From Cellulophaga fucicola (GTDB lineage Bacteria > Bacteroidota > Bacteroidia > Flavobacteriales > Flavobacteriaceae), in contig NZ_FPIY01000002.1 of assembly GCF_900119145.1 (NCBI RefSeq), positions 124,001-188,000 on the forward strand: DNA of 64,000 bases, read 5' to 3'. How positions within the stretch are numbered: position 1 is the stretch's first letter; the number at the start of each line of letters is the position of its first letter. The position numbers and the translations under genes were made by a program. The notes under the pieces were generated by a model. It saw only the letters and a list, made by a program, of their open reading frames with translations. It was not told where the DNA came from and did not search any database. This document shows positions 10,459-19,359 of the stretch, piece by piece.

Positions 10459-10468
10459 AAATTAGCAT

Positions 10469-10849
10469 ATGACAGTAAAAAGAATCTTAGCCACAAACGC
10501 AGCAGAAGAAGTAATAACACAATTACAAAAAACTCACGGTGACTTAATGTTTCATTTAAGTGGTGGCTGTTGCGATGGTTCATCACCTATGTGTTTTTCT
10601 AAAGGAGAACTACTACTCAACAACGCAGATATATGGCTAGGAACTATACTAAATTGTCATTTTTATATATCCAAAGATCAGTTTGAATATTGGAAACATA
10701 CACAACTAACTATTGATGTAACCAAAGGAAGAGGGTCTAGTTTTTCTTTAGAAATACCTTTAGGGTTACGTTTTATTATAAACTCCAGGCTATATAACAA
10801 AGAAGAAGCCCTAAACCTATCTCCCATTAAAGAAGGAGAGCAGTTATAA
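10469..10849 (+). CDS. DUF779 family protein
   Basis: This 126-residue soluble protein carries the family's conserved cysteine-rich block, GGCCDGSSPMCF, at residues ~31-42, and a C-terminal FSLEIPLGLRF segment. DUF779 proteins are usually encoded beside aldehyde dehydrogenases, as here with a 10-base gap, so the two are almost certainly cotranscribed. The cysteines could bind a metal or react with aldehyde, but no biochemical role is established that I know of. A hairpin terminator follows at 10857. Confidence 0.9.
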   Translation: MTVKRILATNAAEEVITQLQKTHGDLMFHLSGGCCDGSSPMCFSKGELLLNNADIWLGTILNCHFYISKDQFEYWKHTQLTIDVTKGRGSSFSLEIPLGLRFIINSRLYNKEEALNLSPIKEGEQL

Positions 10850-10856
10850 CAAGCAT

Positions 10857-10882
10857 AAAGACTTACCTGTTGGTAAGTCTTT
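10857..10882 (+). terminator. Hairpin terminator of the aldehyde dehydrogenase/DUF779 operon
   Basis: AAAGACTTACC and GGTAAGTCTTT form an 11-base-pair stem with a 4-base loop. It starts 8 bases after the DUF779 stop codon and is followed by an AT-rich tail. Confidence 0.75.
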
Positions 10883-10913
10883 ATTATTTAATGTAACAGT
10901 ACTATAAATATTG

Positions 10914-10921
10914 TAAATTTG
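10914..10921 (+). promoter_or_regulatory. Bacteroidota -7 promoter element (TAAATTTG) for yidD
   Basis: TAAATTTG fits TAnnTTTG. It lies 32 bases upstream of the GTG start of yidD and just after the preceding operon's terminator. Confidence 0.55.
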
Positions 10922-10946
10922 AAACTCAAACAAAGAAATTAAATTG

Positions 10947-11168
10947 GTGAAAAAAATTTTAATAGCTCCATTTCTTCTATTGGTAAAAATATATCAAACA
11001 ATTATATCACCTTTAACTCCGGCTAGTTGTAGGTATTCACCAACGTGCTCACAATACACTTTAGAAGCTTTAAAAAAGCACGGTTTATTTAAAGGGGGTT
11101 GGCTAGCAACTAAACGCATTTTTAGTTGTCATCCTTGGGGTGGCAGCGGTTATGATCCCGTTCCGTAG
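10947..11168 (+). CDS. yidD: Membrane protein insertion efficiency factor YidD
   Basis: This small protein (73 residues from the GTG at 10947) helps YidC insert proteins into the inner membrane. It begins with an amphipathic helix ([16 protein letters not shown]). It has the family core [17 protein letters not shown] and ends with [15 protein letters not shown], both diagnostic. A TTG immediately upstream (10944) could also start translation, adding one residue; there is no ATG. Unlike the classic rnpA-yidD-yidC arrangement, it stands alone here with its own promoter element, between the aldehyde dehydrogenase operon and lgt. Confidence 0.95.
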   Translation: MKKILIAPFLLLVKIYQTIISPLTPASCRYSPTCSQYTLEALKKHGLFKGGWLATKRIFSCHPWGGSGYDPVP

Positions 11169-11271
11169 AACGGTATTAAAAGAATAGGATAAAATTAACT
11201 TTTAATCACAGTTTCTTTTTTAGCCCCTTACTCAAAATACGTATATTAGCCATTCACAAAACGGAAAATAA

Positions 11272-12228
11272 ATGCATTTTTTAAGTATATTATGGAATCC
11301 AAATGAAACTTTATTCAGTCTTGGACCAGTACAAATAAAATACTATAATCTACTATGGATTACCTCTTTTGCCTTAGGATGGGTAATTATAAAGAAGATT
11401 TTTTCTAACGAGAAAAAACCAATAGAACAGTTAGATTCTTTATTTTTATACACAGTTATTGCTACAATGCTAGGCGCTCGTTTAGGACACGTTTTCTTTT
11501 ACGATTGGGCCTACTACCAAAATCATTTAATAGAAATACTATTACCAATTAGAGAAAACCCAAGCGGAAGACTTTTTGGTATTATTACAGGGTATGAATT
11601 TACTGGTTTTGCAGGTCTTGCCAGTCACGGCGCAGCATTAGGTGTAATTATAGGTATGTATTTATACAACAGAAAATACCCTGATTATAAAATATTATGG
11701 CTATTGGACAGACTAGTTGTTCCTGTTTCTTTAGGAGCTTTTTTTGTGAGGTTAGGTAACTTTTTCAATTCTGAAATTAACGGTAAAATCACAGAAAAAG
11801 CATTTGTATTTGCTACTAAATTTATAAGAGATTCTGATGATATGCCAGCTTCTAGAGCTATGGCTTTAACAAAAGAAAGAACTGCAAGCGCAGCTTACAA
11901 CGCTATAGAAAACAATCCAAAATTTGCTTCAATTTTAGAAAGCATTCCTTTTAGACATCCCGCGCAATTGTATGAAGGCGTTTGCTATATTTTTGTTTTC
12001 ATTATACTATCCTACTTCTATTGGAAAACAGATAAAAAGGACAAGGCCGGATTTTTATTTGGTTTATTTTTAATGCTACTATGGACCATTCGTTTCTTTG
12101 TAGAGTTTGTAAAGAAAAGTCAAGGTGGATTTGAAGAGTCTTTAGGCACATTATCTACAGGGCAATGGTTAAGCATTCCTTTTATACTAATAGGCGCATA
12201 TTTTGTATTTAGACCTAAAAAAGCGTAA
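11272..12228 (+). CDS. lgt: Prolipoprotein diacylglyceryl transferase
   Basis: This inner-membrane enzyme transfers diacylglycerol from phosphatidylglycerol to the lipobox cysteine, the first step of lipoprotein maturation. It has 318 residues and about seven membrane segments. The catalytic-region GLASHGAALG and the Lgt signature RLGNFFNSEINGKI are both present, as is RHPAQLYEG. A soluble segment of about 40 residues (~195-235, rich in Ala, Ser and charged residues) follows the signature. It makes the protein slightly longer than the E. coli enzyme, as is common in Bacteroidota. The next gene, itself encoding a lipoprotein, starts 1 base after the stop codon. Confidence 0.96.
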   Translation: MHFLSILWNPNETLFSLGPVQIKYYNLLWITSFALGWVIIKKIFSNEKKPIEQLDSLFLYTVIATMLGARLGHVFFYDWAYYQNHLIEILLPIRENPSGRLFGIITGYEFTGFAGLASHGAALGVIIGMYLYNRKYPDYKILWLLDRLVVPVSLGAFFVRLGNFFNSEINGKITEKAFVFATKFIRDSDDMPASRAMALTKERTASAAYNAIENNPKFASILESIPFRHPAQLYEGVCYIFVFIILSYFYWKTDKKDKAGFLFGLFLMLLWTIRFFVEFVKKSQGGFEESLGTLSTGQWLSIPFILIGAYFVFRPKKA

Positions 12229-12229
12229 T

Positions 12230-12721
12230 ATGAAAACATTAAAGAATTATTCTTTTTTATTAATTACTATTGTTTCTTTAATAACAAGTTGTAAAGAAAA
12301 CAAAACAGAAGTTATACAAACTCCTGAACCTGCTTTTACAAAAGAAGGCACTTTAACAATTACCAAAAGTACAGATAATAGCACAGCTCTAACATTAGAC
12401 ATAGAAATTGCAGAAACAGATTACGAAACGCAAACTGGTTTAATGGAAAGAACTAGTATGAAAGATAAACAAGGAATGTTATTTATTTTTCCTGATTCTA
12501 GAGTACATTCTTTTTATATGAAAAACACCAAAATAGCTTTAGACATTATTTATATTGATGAAAATCTACGTATTGCTAGTTTTCAAGAAAACGCAAAACC
12601 ATTAGACGAAACAGGGTTAACTTCTAAAGTCCCAGTAAAATATGTATTAGAAATTAACGCTGGCTTATCAGAAAAACACCTTTTAGAAGTAGGCGATAAA
12701 ATAGATTTTACCAGACTATAA
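12230..12721 (+). CDS. DUF192 family lipoprotein
   Basis: The protein (163 residues from the ATG at 12230) has an N-terminal signal with a lipobox ending in Thr-Ser-Cys near residue 21. The DUF192 domain follows: EIAETDYETQTGLMER, then GMLFIFPDSRVHSFYMKNT and KYVLEINAG. These proteins are secreted or membrane-anchored beta-fold proteins of unknown activity. A start at an upstream TTG within lgt is possible but would spoil the signal peptide. Its start lies one base after the lgt stop, indicating translational coupling with the enzyme that will lipidate it. Confidence 0.9.
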   Translation: MKTLKNYSFLLITIVSLITSCKENKTEVIQTPEPAFTKEGTLTITKSTDNSTALTLDIEIAETDYETQTGLMERTSMKDKQGMLFIFPDSRVHSFYMKNTKIALDIIYIDENLRIASFQENAKPLDETGLTSKVPVKYVLEINAGLSEKHLLEVGDKIDFTRL

Positions 12722-12728
12722 TACAACT

Positions 12729-13247
12729 ATGAAATATCTTCTAAATGGCGAATCTACAGAAAGATTAATATTTAGAAATCTAAAAGAATCGGACTTTGAT
12801 TCTTGGCTTCCTTTTCATAAAGACCTTAGATCATCTGAGTTTTGGAATGGCTTACCAAAAAACCCAAAGACAGCTTGCCAACAACAATTTAATCGTGTTT
12901 TTGAGCGTTACAAGCAAGACTTAGGAGGTATGAACGCCCTTATATGCAAAAAGACCAATCTCTTAGTTGGTTTATGCAGATTACTAATACAAACAGTAGA
13001 TAACATAGAAGAGTTAGAAATAGGCTATTCTATATTGCCTGAACTTTGGCAAAAAGGCTACGCTACCGAAGCTGCTAAAAAATGTAAAGAATTTGCTTTT
13101 AACAACAATTTTAGAGATTCATTAATCTCAATTATTCACATAAACAACATTCCCTCTATAAAAGTTGCTTTAGCAAATGGTATGCAGTTAAGCAAAACCA
13201 CAAAATACCACAACAACCCAGTACATATCTATAGAGTTTTTAATTAA
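12729..13247 (+). CDS. GNAT-family N-acetyltransferase
   Basis: This 172-residue protein has the fold pattern of the RimJ/RimL type of GNAT. It opens with RLIFRNLKESDFDSW, has the acetyl-CoA-binding segment IGYSILPELWQKGYATEAAK (with the Q-K-G-Y-A pyrophosphate loop), and a C-terminal HINNIPSIKVALANGMQ block with the conserved Asn and Ser. It would acetylate a protein N-terminus, an amine or a small molecule; the acceptor cannot be told. It sits 7 bases after the DUF192 gene and 13 bases before the ABC ATPase, so it belongs to the same plus-strand run. Confidence 0.9.
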   Translation: MKYLLNGESTERLIFRNLKESDFDSWLPFHKDLRSSEFWNGLPKNPKTACQQQFNRVFERYKQDLGGMNALICKKTNLLVGLCRLLIQTVDNIEELEIGYSILPELWQKGYATEAAKKCKEFAFNNNFRDSLISIIHINNIPSIKVALANGMQLSKTTKYHNNPVHIYRVFN

Positions 13248-13260
13248 TGTTCTTATTAAG

Positions 13261-14502
13261 ATGATTAAACACATTACAATATTTACCACAAATGAGTCTA
13301 ATACCTCTTCATTTATTACATCACTTCTTAAAGATGAAAAACCAGAAGAGTTCAATTTTTTAAAAGGTATAGACACAGCGCTCTTTTCTAAATCTGAAGT
13401 ATTAAAATTTATTAAAGAAGAAGAGATTCACGATATAAAGACGCTTACCGCAAATACAATGCAGAGTCTAAAATCTATGTCTAGTGGTGAGCAAAAAAGA
13501 GTTTTATTAAAATATCTTTTAGATCAAAAACCAAAATATATTATTTTAGACAACCCATTTGACAACCTAGACACAGCATATCAAACAAAACTAAAAGAAC
13601 TTTTTCTAGAGATTTCAGAATCTATAGGAATTATACTTATTTGCAACAGACAAGAAGACAGATTACCAATAGCCTCTAAAATATACAAATTAGAAAAAGA
13701 CTATTTAAAGCACTACTCTTCATTAACAGAGTACAATACTTCAATTAATAACCAAACGTCTTTAGAACGCCTAGAAATACCAAAAAACAACACTGCTATA
13801 AACTATGCTTACACAGAACTTATTCGATTTAAAGATGTTTCTGTTTCTTTTCAAACTAAAAAAGTATTACACCAAATAAATTGGCAAATAAACAAAGGTG
13901 AGTTCTGGCAACTAATAGGTAAAAATGGAAGTGGAAAAACTACTCTTTTATCTATGATAACAGGAGAAAACAACAAAGGTTACGGACAAGAATTGTATTT
14001 ATTTGGACAAAAAAAAGGAAGCGGAGAAAGCATTTGGGATATCAAAAAAAAGATTGGCTACTTTACCCCTTCACTAACAGATAACTTTAAAGGAAACCAC
14101 ACCATAGAACATATGGTTTTAGCTGGTTTTACAGATGCTATTGGCTTATATACAAAACCAACAGAAACACAATTAAACTTGACTAATCAATGGTTAAAAA
14201 TAGCTGGTTTATCAGAAATAAAAAATAAATTATTTAACCAGATTACCAGGGGAGAACAACGCCTTGTTATGTTATTAAGAGCAATAGTAAAACAACCGCT
14301 GCTATTAATACTAGACGAACCTACAGCTGACCTAGATGATAACAATGCAGCTTTATTTGTTTCTCTTGTAAACAAAATAGCTAAGAGCAAACAAACAGCT
14401 TTAATTTTTGTATCTCACAGAAAAGAACCAAACCTAGAACCTCTAGCAATTATAGAGCTACAAACAACACCCAACGGCTCTATAGCAAACATCTTAAAAT
14501 AA
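13261..14502 (+). CDS. Duplicated ABC ATPase, ModF-like, with a degenerate first P-loop
   Basis: The 413-residue protein contains two ABC ATPase halves. The second is complete: Walker A IGKNGSGKTT at ~219-228, signature ITRGEQRLVML at ~327 and Walker B LLILDEPTADLD at ~347. The first half has only a signature-like SSGEQKRVLLK (~74) and a Walker-B-like YIILDNPFDNLD (~94). Where a P-loop should be, its N-terminus reads TTNESNTSSFITSLL, without the Gly-Lys-Ser/Thr. There are no membrane segments. This layout resembles E. coli ModF (two ATPase halves, no transporter partner). No permease gene is adjacent. Molybdate involvement is only by resemblance. A strong terminator overlaps its stop codon. 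Confidence 0.85.
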   Translation: MIKHITIFTTNESNTSSFITSLLKDEKPEEFNFLKGIDTALFSKSEVLKFIKEEEIHDIKTLTANTMQSLKSMSSGEQKRVLLKYLLDQKPKYIILDNPFDNLDTAYQTKLKELFLEISESIGIILICNRQEDRLPIASKIYKLEKDYLKHYSSLTEYNTSINNQTSLERLEIPKNNTAINYAYTELIRFKDVSVSFQTKKVLHQINWQINKGEFWQLIGKNGSGKTTLLSMITGENNKGYGQELYLFGQKKGSGESIWDIKKKIGYFTPSLTDNFKGNHTIEHMVLAGFTDAIGLYTKPTETQLNLTNQWLKIAGLSEIKNKLFNQITRGEQRLVMLLRAIVKQPLLLILDEPTADLDDNNAALFVSLVNKIAKSKQTALIFVSHRKEPNLEPLAIIELQTTPNGSIANILK

Positions 14503-14536
14503 AAAAAGCTGCTTACAAAATGTAAGCAGCTTTTTT
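14501..14536. terminator. Bidirectional hairpin terminator between the ABC ATPase gene and secDF
   Basis: AAAAAAGCTGCTTACA and TGTAAGCAGCTTTTTT form a perfect 16-base-pair stem with a short A-loop. It starts within the stop codon of the ABC gene and serves convergent secDF as well. Confidence 0.9.
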
Positions 14537-14559
14537 ATTTTATAATTAGGTATTAAGAA

Positions 14560-17553
14560 TTATTCGTTGTCTTCAACTTTATCTTCTTTACCTGCTTGTA
14601 TTCTTTTCTTTAAAGTATCAAACATAACTGGTGTTGCAATAAATAAAGATGAGTATGTACCTACAAGCACACCAATAATCATAGCGAACATAAATCCTCT
14701 TAAAGACTCACCTCCAAAAATAAAGATTGCCAATAACACCACTAAAGTAGTTAAAGAAGTATTTAACGTTCTACTTAATGTACTGTTTAATGCTAAACCA
14801 ACATTATCTCCAGAACTCCATCCTCTTTCTTTTACAATCTCTCTAATACGGTCAAAAACAACCACGGTATCATTTAACGAGTAACCAATTACAGTTAATA
14901 TTGCCGCAATAAATGCCTGATCTATTTCCATATTAAAAGGCATTATTTTACCAAATATAGAGAACACACCTAATACAACTAATACATCATGGAAAACTGC
15001 AACAACAGCTCCTAATGAGAATTGCCATTTACGGAAACGGAATAAGATATATAAGAACACTACTAATAATGATCCTAAAATAGCCCAAACTGCGTTTTTC
15101 TTAATATCATCTGCTATCGTTGGTCCAACTTTTTTAGACTTTACAATACCTATTGACACATCATCAGTACCTCCATTATTAAACTCAGCCAATGTTAAAC
15201 CACTTGGCAATAAGTCTTGTAATGAATTAAATAATTTTTCTTGAATCTCTTCATCAACAGCAATACCATCTTCATCTACCTTATAAGAAGTTGTAATCAT
15301 AATCTGATTATCATCTCCAAAAGTCTTAACATTTGTCCCTTTATCAAAAACAGTAGTTAACTTAGATGAAATTTCACTAGTACTTACACTATTCTCAAAA
15401 CGAACTTGATATGTTCTACCTCCAACAAAATCTACACCTTGTTGTAATCCTGTAGTAAATAAAGAAACTAACGCAACTACTATTAAAGTTCCAGAAATAA
15501 CGTAAGCTATTTTTCTTTTCTTTAAAAAGTCGATACTTAAATTCTTGAAAAGGTTTCTTGTTAAACCTGTACAGAATTCTAACACTTTTCCTTTACCTCC
15601 ACTGTATCCTTCAACAAATAACCTTGTAACAAATATTGCAGTAAATAAAGATGTTGCAATACCTATTAATAATGTAGTAGCAAAACCTTTAATTGGTCCT
15701 GAACCAAATATAAATAAGATAACAGCAGTAAGACCTGTTGTAATGTTAGCATCTAATATAGAAGACAAAGCATTTCCAAAACCATCAGAAATTGCTAAAG
15801 CCTGACCTTTACCTTTTGCCAATTCTTCTTTTATACGCTCAAATATAAGTACGTTAGCATCTACAGACATACCTATAGTTAATACAATACCAGCAATACC
15901 AGGCAATGTTAACACAGCTCCTAAGCTTACCAACACTCCAAATATTAATAAAATGTTTAATAATAATGCAATATCCGCAGCTACACCAGCTTTACCGTAA
16001 TAGAAAACCATCCAAAGCAATACTAATGCCATTGCAATTAAGAAAGACATTAAACCACTATTAATAGATTCGTGACCTAAAGATGGGCCAACAACTTCTG
16101 ATTGAATGATATCTGCTCTAGCTGGTAATTTACCTGCTCTAAGAACGTTTGCAATATCTTTTGTTTCTGCTAGTGTAAAATCTCCTGAGATTTCTGTACT
16201 ACCACCAGATATACCACCAACTACAGAACAACCTGGAGCAGTGTAAACTCTATTATCTAAAACTACGGCAATACCAGTTTGGTTTAAGTTAACCTCACTT
16301 GTAAATTTCTGCCATTGCTTAGCTCCTTTAACGTTCATATCCATTCCAACAGCCGGCCTGTTAAATTGATCGAACTGAGCACGAGCACCACTAACAACAT
16401 CTCCACTCATTTCTGGAGCATTTTCTCTATTACCTTTTAAAGCAAATAAACCAATTACCTCAGAACCTTTTGCAGGACGCTCCCATACAAACTTAATGTG
16501 CTGTATAGCATTTGGAATTAATCTTTTAATTTCTGGCATTCTAAGGTATTCGTTAACCTTAGCTGTATCTTTTATTGCAAATTCTGCAACAGCATAACTA
16601 TTAGGAATACCGGCAATTAAATCTCCTAAAGGGTTTACTTGACTAGCAACATCTAAAGAATCTTGTGTAACATCAGATAATAAAGAATCAATTTCAGATT
16701 CTGGCTTAGCTTCTGTATCAGCAACCGCAGCCTTATTATCTACTAAAGATCTTAATTTTTCGTTTGCAAGATTAATAAACTGCATTACGTTAGGGTCGTT
16801 TTTAGGATATGTTTCCCAAAACTCTAACTGTGCTGTACTAGAAAGCAACTCTTGTGCTCTTGCCTTATCTTTAGCACCCGGTAATTCTACCAAGATACGT
16901 CCAGAATTTCCTTCTCTTTGTATATTAGGCTGTGTAACACCAAAACCATCTATACGTTCTCTTAATACTTCAAAAGCAGATTCTACTGACTCATCAATTT
17001 TTCTACGGATGATAGGCTTCACCTCTTGATCAGAAGCATCCATACTTTTTATCTCTTCACTTAATGTTTTAGTAAAGAAAATATCTGGAGAAGCTAACCT
17101 TGTATCACCTTTATTAGCATCAAATGCTTCAAAGAATAAGTCTACATAAGTTTTATCACTGCTTTTAGACGCCTCATCAGCATCTTCTAATGACTTAAGA
17201 AAAACAGGGTTTTTAGTGTTATTTGCTAAGCCAGATAAGATATCTTTTATCTTAATTTGAAGCGTAACGTTAATACCACCTTTAAGGTCAAGACCTTTGT
17301 TTAATTCTTTTTTCTTAGCCTCGTTGTAGCTTGTGTATCCAAATACAGATTCACCTCCTATAGAGTCTAAGTATTTAGTTTCCAATGCTTCTCTCTTGTC
17401 TGCAAAATCTGAATCTGATTCAGATATTTTACTTGCTGCAAAAGTTGCCGCTTCATTTTCGATCTTACTACTTATAAAAGTATAGGATAACTGATAGATA
17501 CTTACGATCCCAAATAAAAAAGCAAACAGCTTTATAAGTCCTTTATTATACAT
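14560..17553 (-). CDS. secDF: Protein translocase subunit SecDF (fused)
   Basis: The 997-residue inner-membrane protein joins SecD (about 1-650) and SecF (about 690-985). These use the proton gradient to pull secreted proteins through SecYEG. After a first membrane helix comes a large periplasmic region containing RIDGFGVTQPNIQREG. It is longer than in E. coli and has an acidic stretch near residues 270-310. The SecD membrane signature DANVLIFERIKEE and the matching SecF signature LNDTVVVFDRIRE are both present. Fused SecDF is normal in Bacteroidota. The gene stands alone, with a TATATTTG promoter element upstream and a bidirectional terminator downstream. Confidence 0.98.
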   Translation of the reverse strand: MYNKGLIKLFAFLFGIVSIYQLSYTFISSKIENEAATFAASKISESDSDFADKREALETKYLDSIGGESVFGYTSYNEAKKKELNKGLDLKGGINVTLQIKIKDILSGLANNTKNPVFLKSLEDADEASKSSDKTYVDLFFEAFDANKGDTRLASPDIFFTKTLSEEIKSMDASDQEVKPIIRRKIDESVESAFEVLRERIDGFGVTQPNIQREGNSGRILVELPGAKDKARAQELLSSTAQLEFWETYPKNDPNVMQFINLANEKLRSLVDNKAAVADTEAKPESEIDSLLSDVTQDSLDVASQVNPLGDLIAGIPNSYAVAEFAIKDTAKVNEYLRMPEIKRLIPNAIQHIKFVWERPAKGSEVIGLFALKGNRENAPEMSGDVVSGARAQFDQFNRPAVGMDMNVKGAKQWQKFTSEVNLNQTGIAVVLDNRVYTAPGCSVVGGISGGSTEISGDFTLAETKDIANVLRAGKLPARADIIQSEVVGPSLGHESINSGLMSFLIAMALVLLWMVFYYGKAGVAADIALLLNILLIFGVLVSLGAVLTLPGIAGIVLTIGMSVDANVLIFERIKEELAKGKGQALAISDGFGNALSSILDANITTGLTAVILFIFGSGPIKGFATTLLIGIATSLFTAIFVTRLFVEGYSGGKGKVLEFCTGLTRNLFKNLSIDFLKKRKIAYVISGTLIVVALVSLFTTGLQQGVDFVGGRTYQVRFENSVSTSEISSKLTTVFDKGTNVKTFGDDNQIMITTSYKVDEDGIAVDEEIQEKLFNSLQDLLPSGLTLAEFNNGGTDDVSIGIVKSKKVGPTIADDIKKNAVWAILGSLLVVFLYILFRFRKWQFSLGAVVAVFHDVLVVLGVFSIFGKIMPFNMEIDQAFIAAILTVIGYSLNDTVVVFDRIREIVKERGWSSGDNVGLALNSTLSRTLNTSLTTLVVLLAIFIFGGESLRGFMFAMIIGVLVGTYSSLFIATPVMFDTLKKRIQAGKEDKVEDNE

Positions 17554-17590
17554 TAGTTTTTGTTTATTATTGGTAATTTTATATAGCGTG

Positions 17591-17598
17591 CAAATATA
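17591..17598 (-). promoter_or_regulatory. Bacteroidota -7 promoter element (TATATTTG, minus strand) for secDF
   Basis: On the minus strand this reads TATATTTG, a TAnnTTTG match 38 bases upstream of the secDF start codon. Confidence 0.6.
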
Positions 17599-17642
17599 TC
17601 ATTTAAGATAAGAATTGCCAATATATTTACAATATTATATAA

Positions 17643-17678
17643 AATAAGGGTGTACAAATAAATTTGTCACCCTTATTA
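17643..17678 (-). terminator. Hairpin terminator of mdh
   Basis: AATAAGGGTG-ACAAAT and ATTTGT-CACCCTTATT form a long stem just beyond the mdh stop codon. On the minus strand it is followed by an AT-rich stretch, so it ends mdh transcription. Confidence 0.7.
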
Positions 17679-17697
17679 TTATCGTTTTGTTGTAATA

Positions 17698-18624
17698 TTA
17701 TAATTCTAAAAGGCCGTTAGTTTTAGAAACTCCAGCAGCACTTTCTTGCATCTTTGCTTTTTCAGCATCACTCAACTTAATCTCAACAATTTTCTCTATA
17801 CCGTTTTTACCTAAAATTACAGGTACACCAATACAAAGATCATTTAAACCATATTCACCTTCTAACAATGTAGAACATGGAAACATTTTTTTCTGGTCAC
17901 AAGCAATAGCCTGTACTAAACCAGAAACAGCTGCACCAGGAGCATACCATGCACTAGTTCCTAACAACTTAGTTAATGTAGCACCACCTACTTTAGTATC
18001 TGCAGCAACTTGTTCTAATCTTTCTTCAGATAAAAACTCAGAAACTTTTACACTATTTCTTGTTGCGTGTGCAGTTAAAGGTACCATACCAGTATCACTA
18101 TGACCACCGATTACCATACCGTCCACATCAGATATTGGAGCCTCTAAAGCTTCAGCTAATCTGTATTTAAAACGAGCACTATCTAAAGCACCACCCATAC
18201 CAATAATTCTGTTTCTTGGTAAACCTGTAGTTTTATGCACTAAATAAGTCATAGTATCCATAGGGTTACTAACAACTACAAGAATAACATTTGGAGAATG
18301 CTTAATTAAATTTTCTGATACAGTTTTTACAATACCTGCATTAATACCAATTAATTCTTCTCTTGTCATTCCTGGCTTACGAGGAATACCAGAAGTAATA
18401 ACGGCAATATCACTATCTGCTGTTTTAGAATAATCGTTAGTAGAACCAACAATCTTAGTATCAAAACCATTTAAAGATGCCGTCTGCATTAAGTCCATTG
18501 CTTTACCTTCTGCATATCCTTCTTTAATATCCAACACAACAACTTCTGATGCAAAATTTTTAATTGCAATGTATTCTGCACAACTAGCGCCTACTGCACC
18601 TGCACCTACTACCGTTACTTTCAT
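17698..18624 (-). CDS. mdh: Malate dehydrogenase (LDH-like type)
   Basis: This TCA-cycle enzyme interconverts malate and oxaloacetate with NAD+. It has 308 residues. The N-terminal Rossmann motif VVGAGAVGASCAE is at ~4-16, and an Asp in VVLDIKEG accounts for NAD preference. The mobile substrate loop GIPRKPGMTREEL supplies the arginines that bind malate. The catalytic His lies in IGGHSDTGMVPL at ~173-184. The sequence belongs to the LDH-like group of malate dehydrogenases usual in Bacteroidota rather than the E. coli type. It is monocistronic, with a terminator downstream. Confidence 0.97.
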   Translation of the reverse strand: MKVTVVGAGAVGASCAEYIAIKNFASEVVVLDIKEGYAEGKAMDLMQTASLNGFDTKIVGSTNDYSKTADSDIAVITSGIPRKPGMTREELIGINAGIVKTVSENLIKHSPNVILVVVSNPMDTMTYLVHKTTGLPRNRIIGMGGALDSARFKYRLAEALEAPISDVDGMVIGGHSDTGMVPLTAHATRNSVKVSEFLSEERLEQVAADTKVGGATLTKLLGTSAWYAPGAAVSGLVQAIACDQKKMFPCSTLLEGEYGLNDLCIGVPVILGKNGIEKIVEIKLSDAEKAKMQESAAGVSKTNGLLEL

Positions 18625-18879
18625 AAGTATATATTTATTTAATTTTTAATAATTTTTTTAATGACTGTAAAAATAAAGAATTTTAACATTATAAATAAGG
18701 TATACAATAACTTTAATATTCTTTTATAAGTATTAAATAGATTGAAACGCTACCTAATGTTAAAGAAAAAGGTATTTAAACGAAAAACTACAAAAAAAGG
18801 CGTTATACATCGAAAAAAATGAAATACACAACAAAAGTCGACGTTAGAACAATATCCAAATTAATTAAAATACCTACTT

Positions 18880-19281
18880 ATGAAAAAACCCCTACATTTT
18901 TTCATGGCAACATTTGTATTCAGTACAATTTTTGGTTGCTCTGAAATTCCAGAAAGCAATGATCCCATTCTTGGCATTTGGGCAAAAACCACAACTTTAG
19001 AATCAGGAAAAGATTCTAAAGAAGAATGGATTTTTAACGATGCTCACAAAGGTCGTTTTCACAGTTACACCAATGATAATGTTGCTTTTTTAACAGACTT
19101 TAGATGGACAAACGATGGAGACACCTACACCATTACATATCCAGGTACCGATATGCCAAATGACAATGTTTCAATTAAAACAACAGAACTAAGTAATAGC
19201 ACTGAAAAAAATACAGAACAAGCTTCTAGTAATGTTATTCTAGAAGAAACTAATGGTGAAACATTAGCGTTTAGAGAATAA
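18880..19281 (+). CDS. Small lipoprotein of unknown function
   Basis: The 133-residue protein has a short signal ending in Phe-Gly-Cys at residue ~20, a lipobox. The mature part contains DPILGIWAKTT, EEWIFNDAHKGRF and a Tyr-Thr-Ile-Thr-Tyr strand. This is the pattern of small lipocalin-like proteins in which a Gly-x-Trp starts the barrel. It lies alone on the plus strand between divergent mdh and a convergent outer-membrane protein gene, with a shared terminator downstream. No specific function can be assigned. Confidence 0.75.
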   Translation: MKKPLHFFMATFVFSTIFGCSEIPESNDPILGIWAKTTTLESGKDSKEEWIFNDAHKGRFHSYTNDNVAFLTDFRWTNDGDTYTITYPGTDMPNDNVSIKTTELSNSTEKNTEQASSNVILEETNGETLAFRE

Positions 19282-19300
19282 ATAAAAGTTTACAACATTT

Positions 19301-19337
19301 AAAAAAGCCCTAGAAATTTATTTCTAGGGCTTTTTTT
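19301..19337. terminator. Bidirectional hairpin terminator
   Basis: AAAAAAGCCCTAGAAA and TTTCTAGGGCTTTTTTT form a 16-base-pair stem with a tiny loop. It lies between the convergent lipoprotein and DUF6588-like genes. Confidence 0.9.
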
Positions 19338-19359
19338 ATATGAAAAAATTACAATACTA

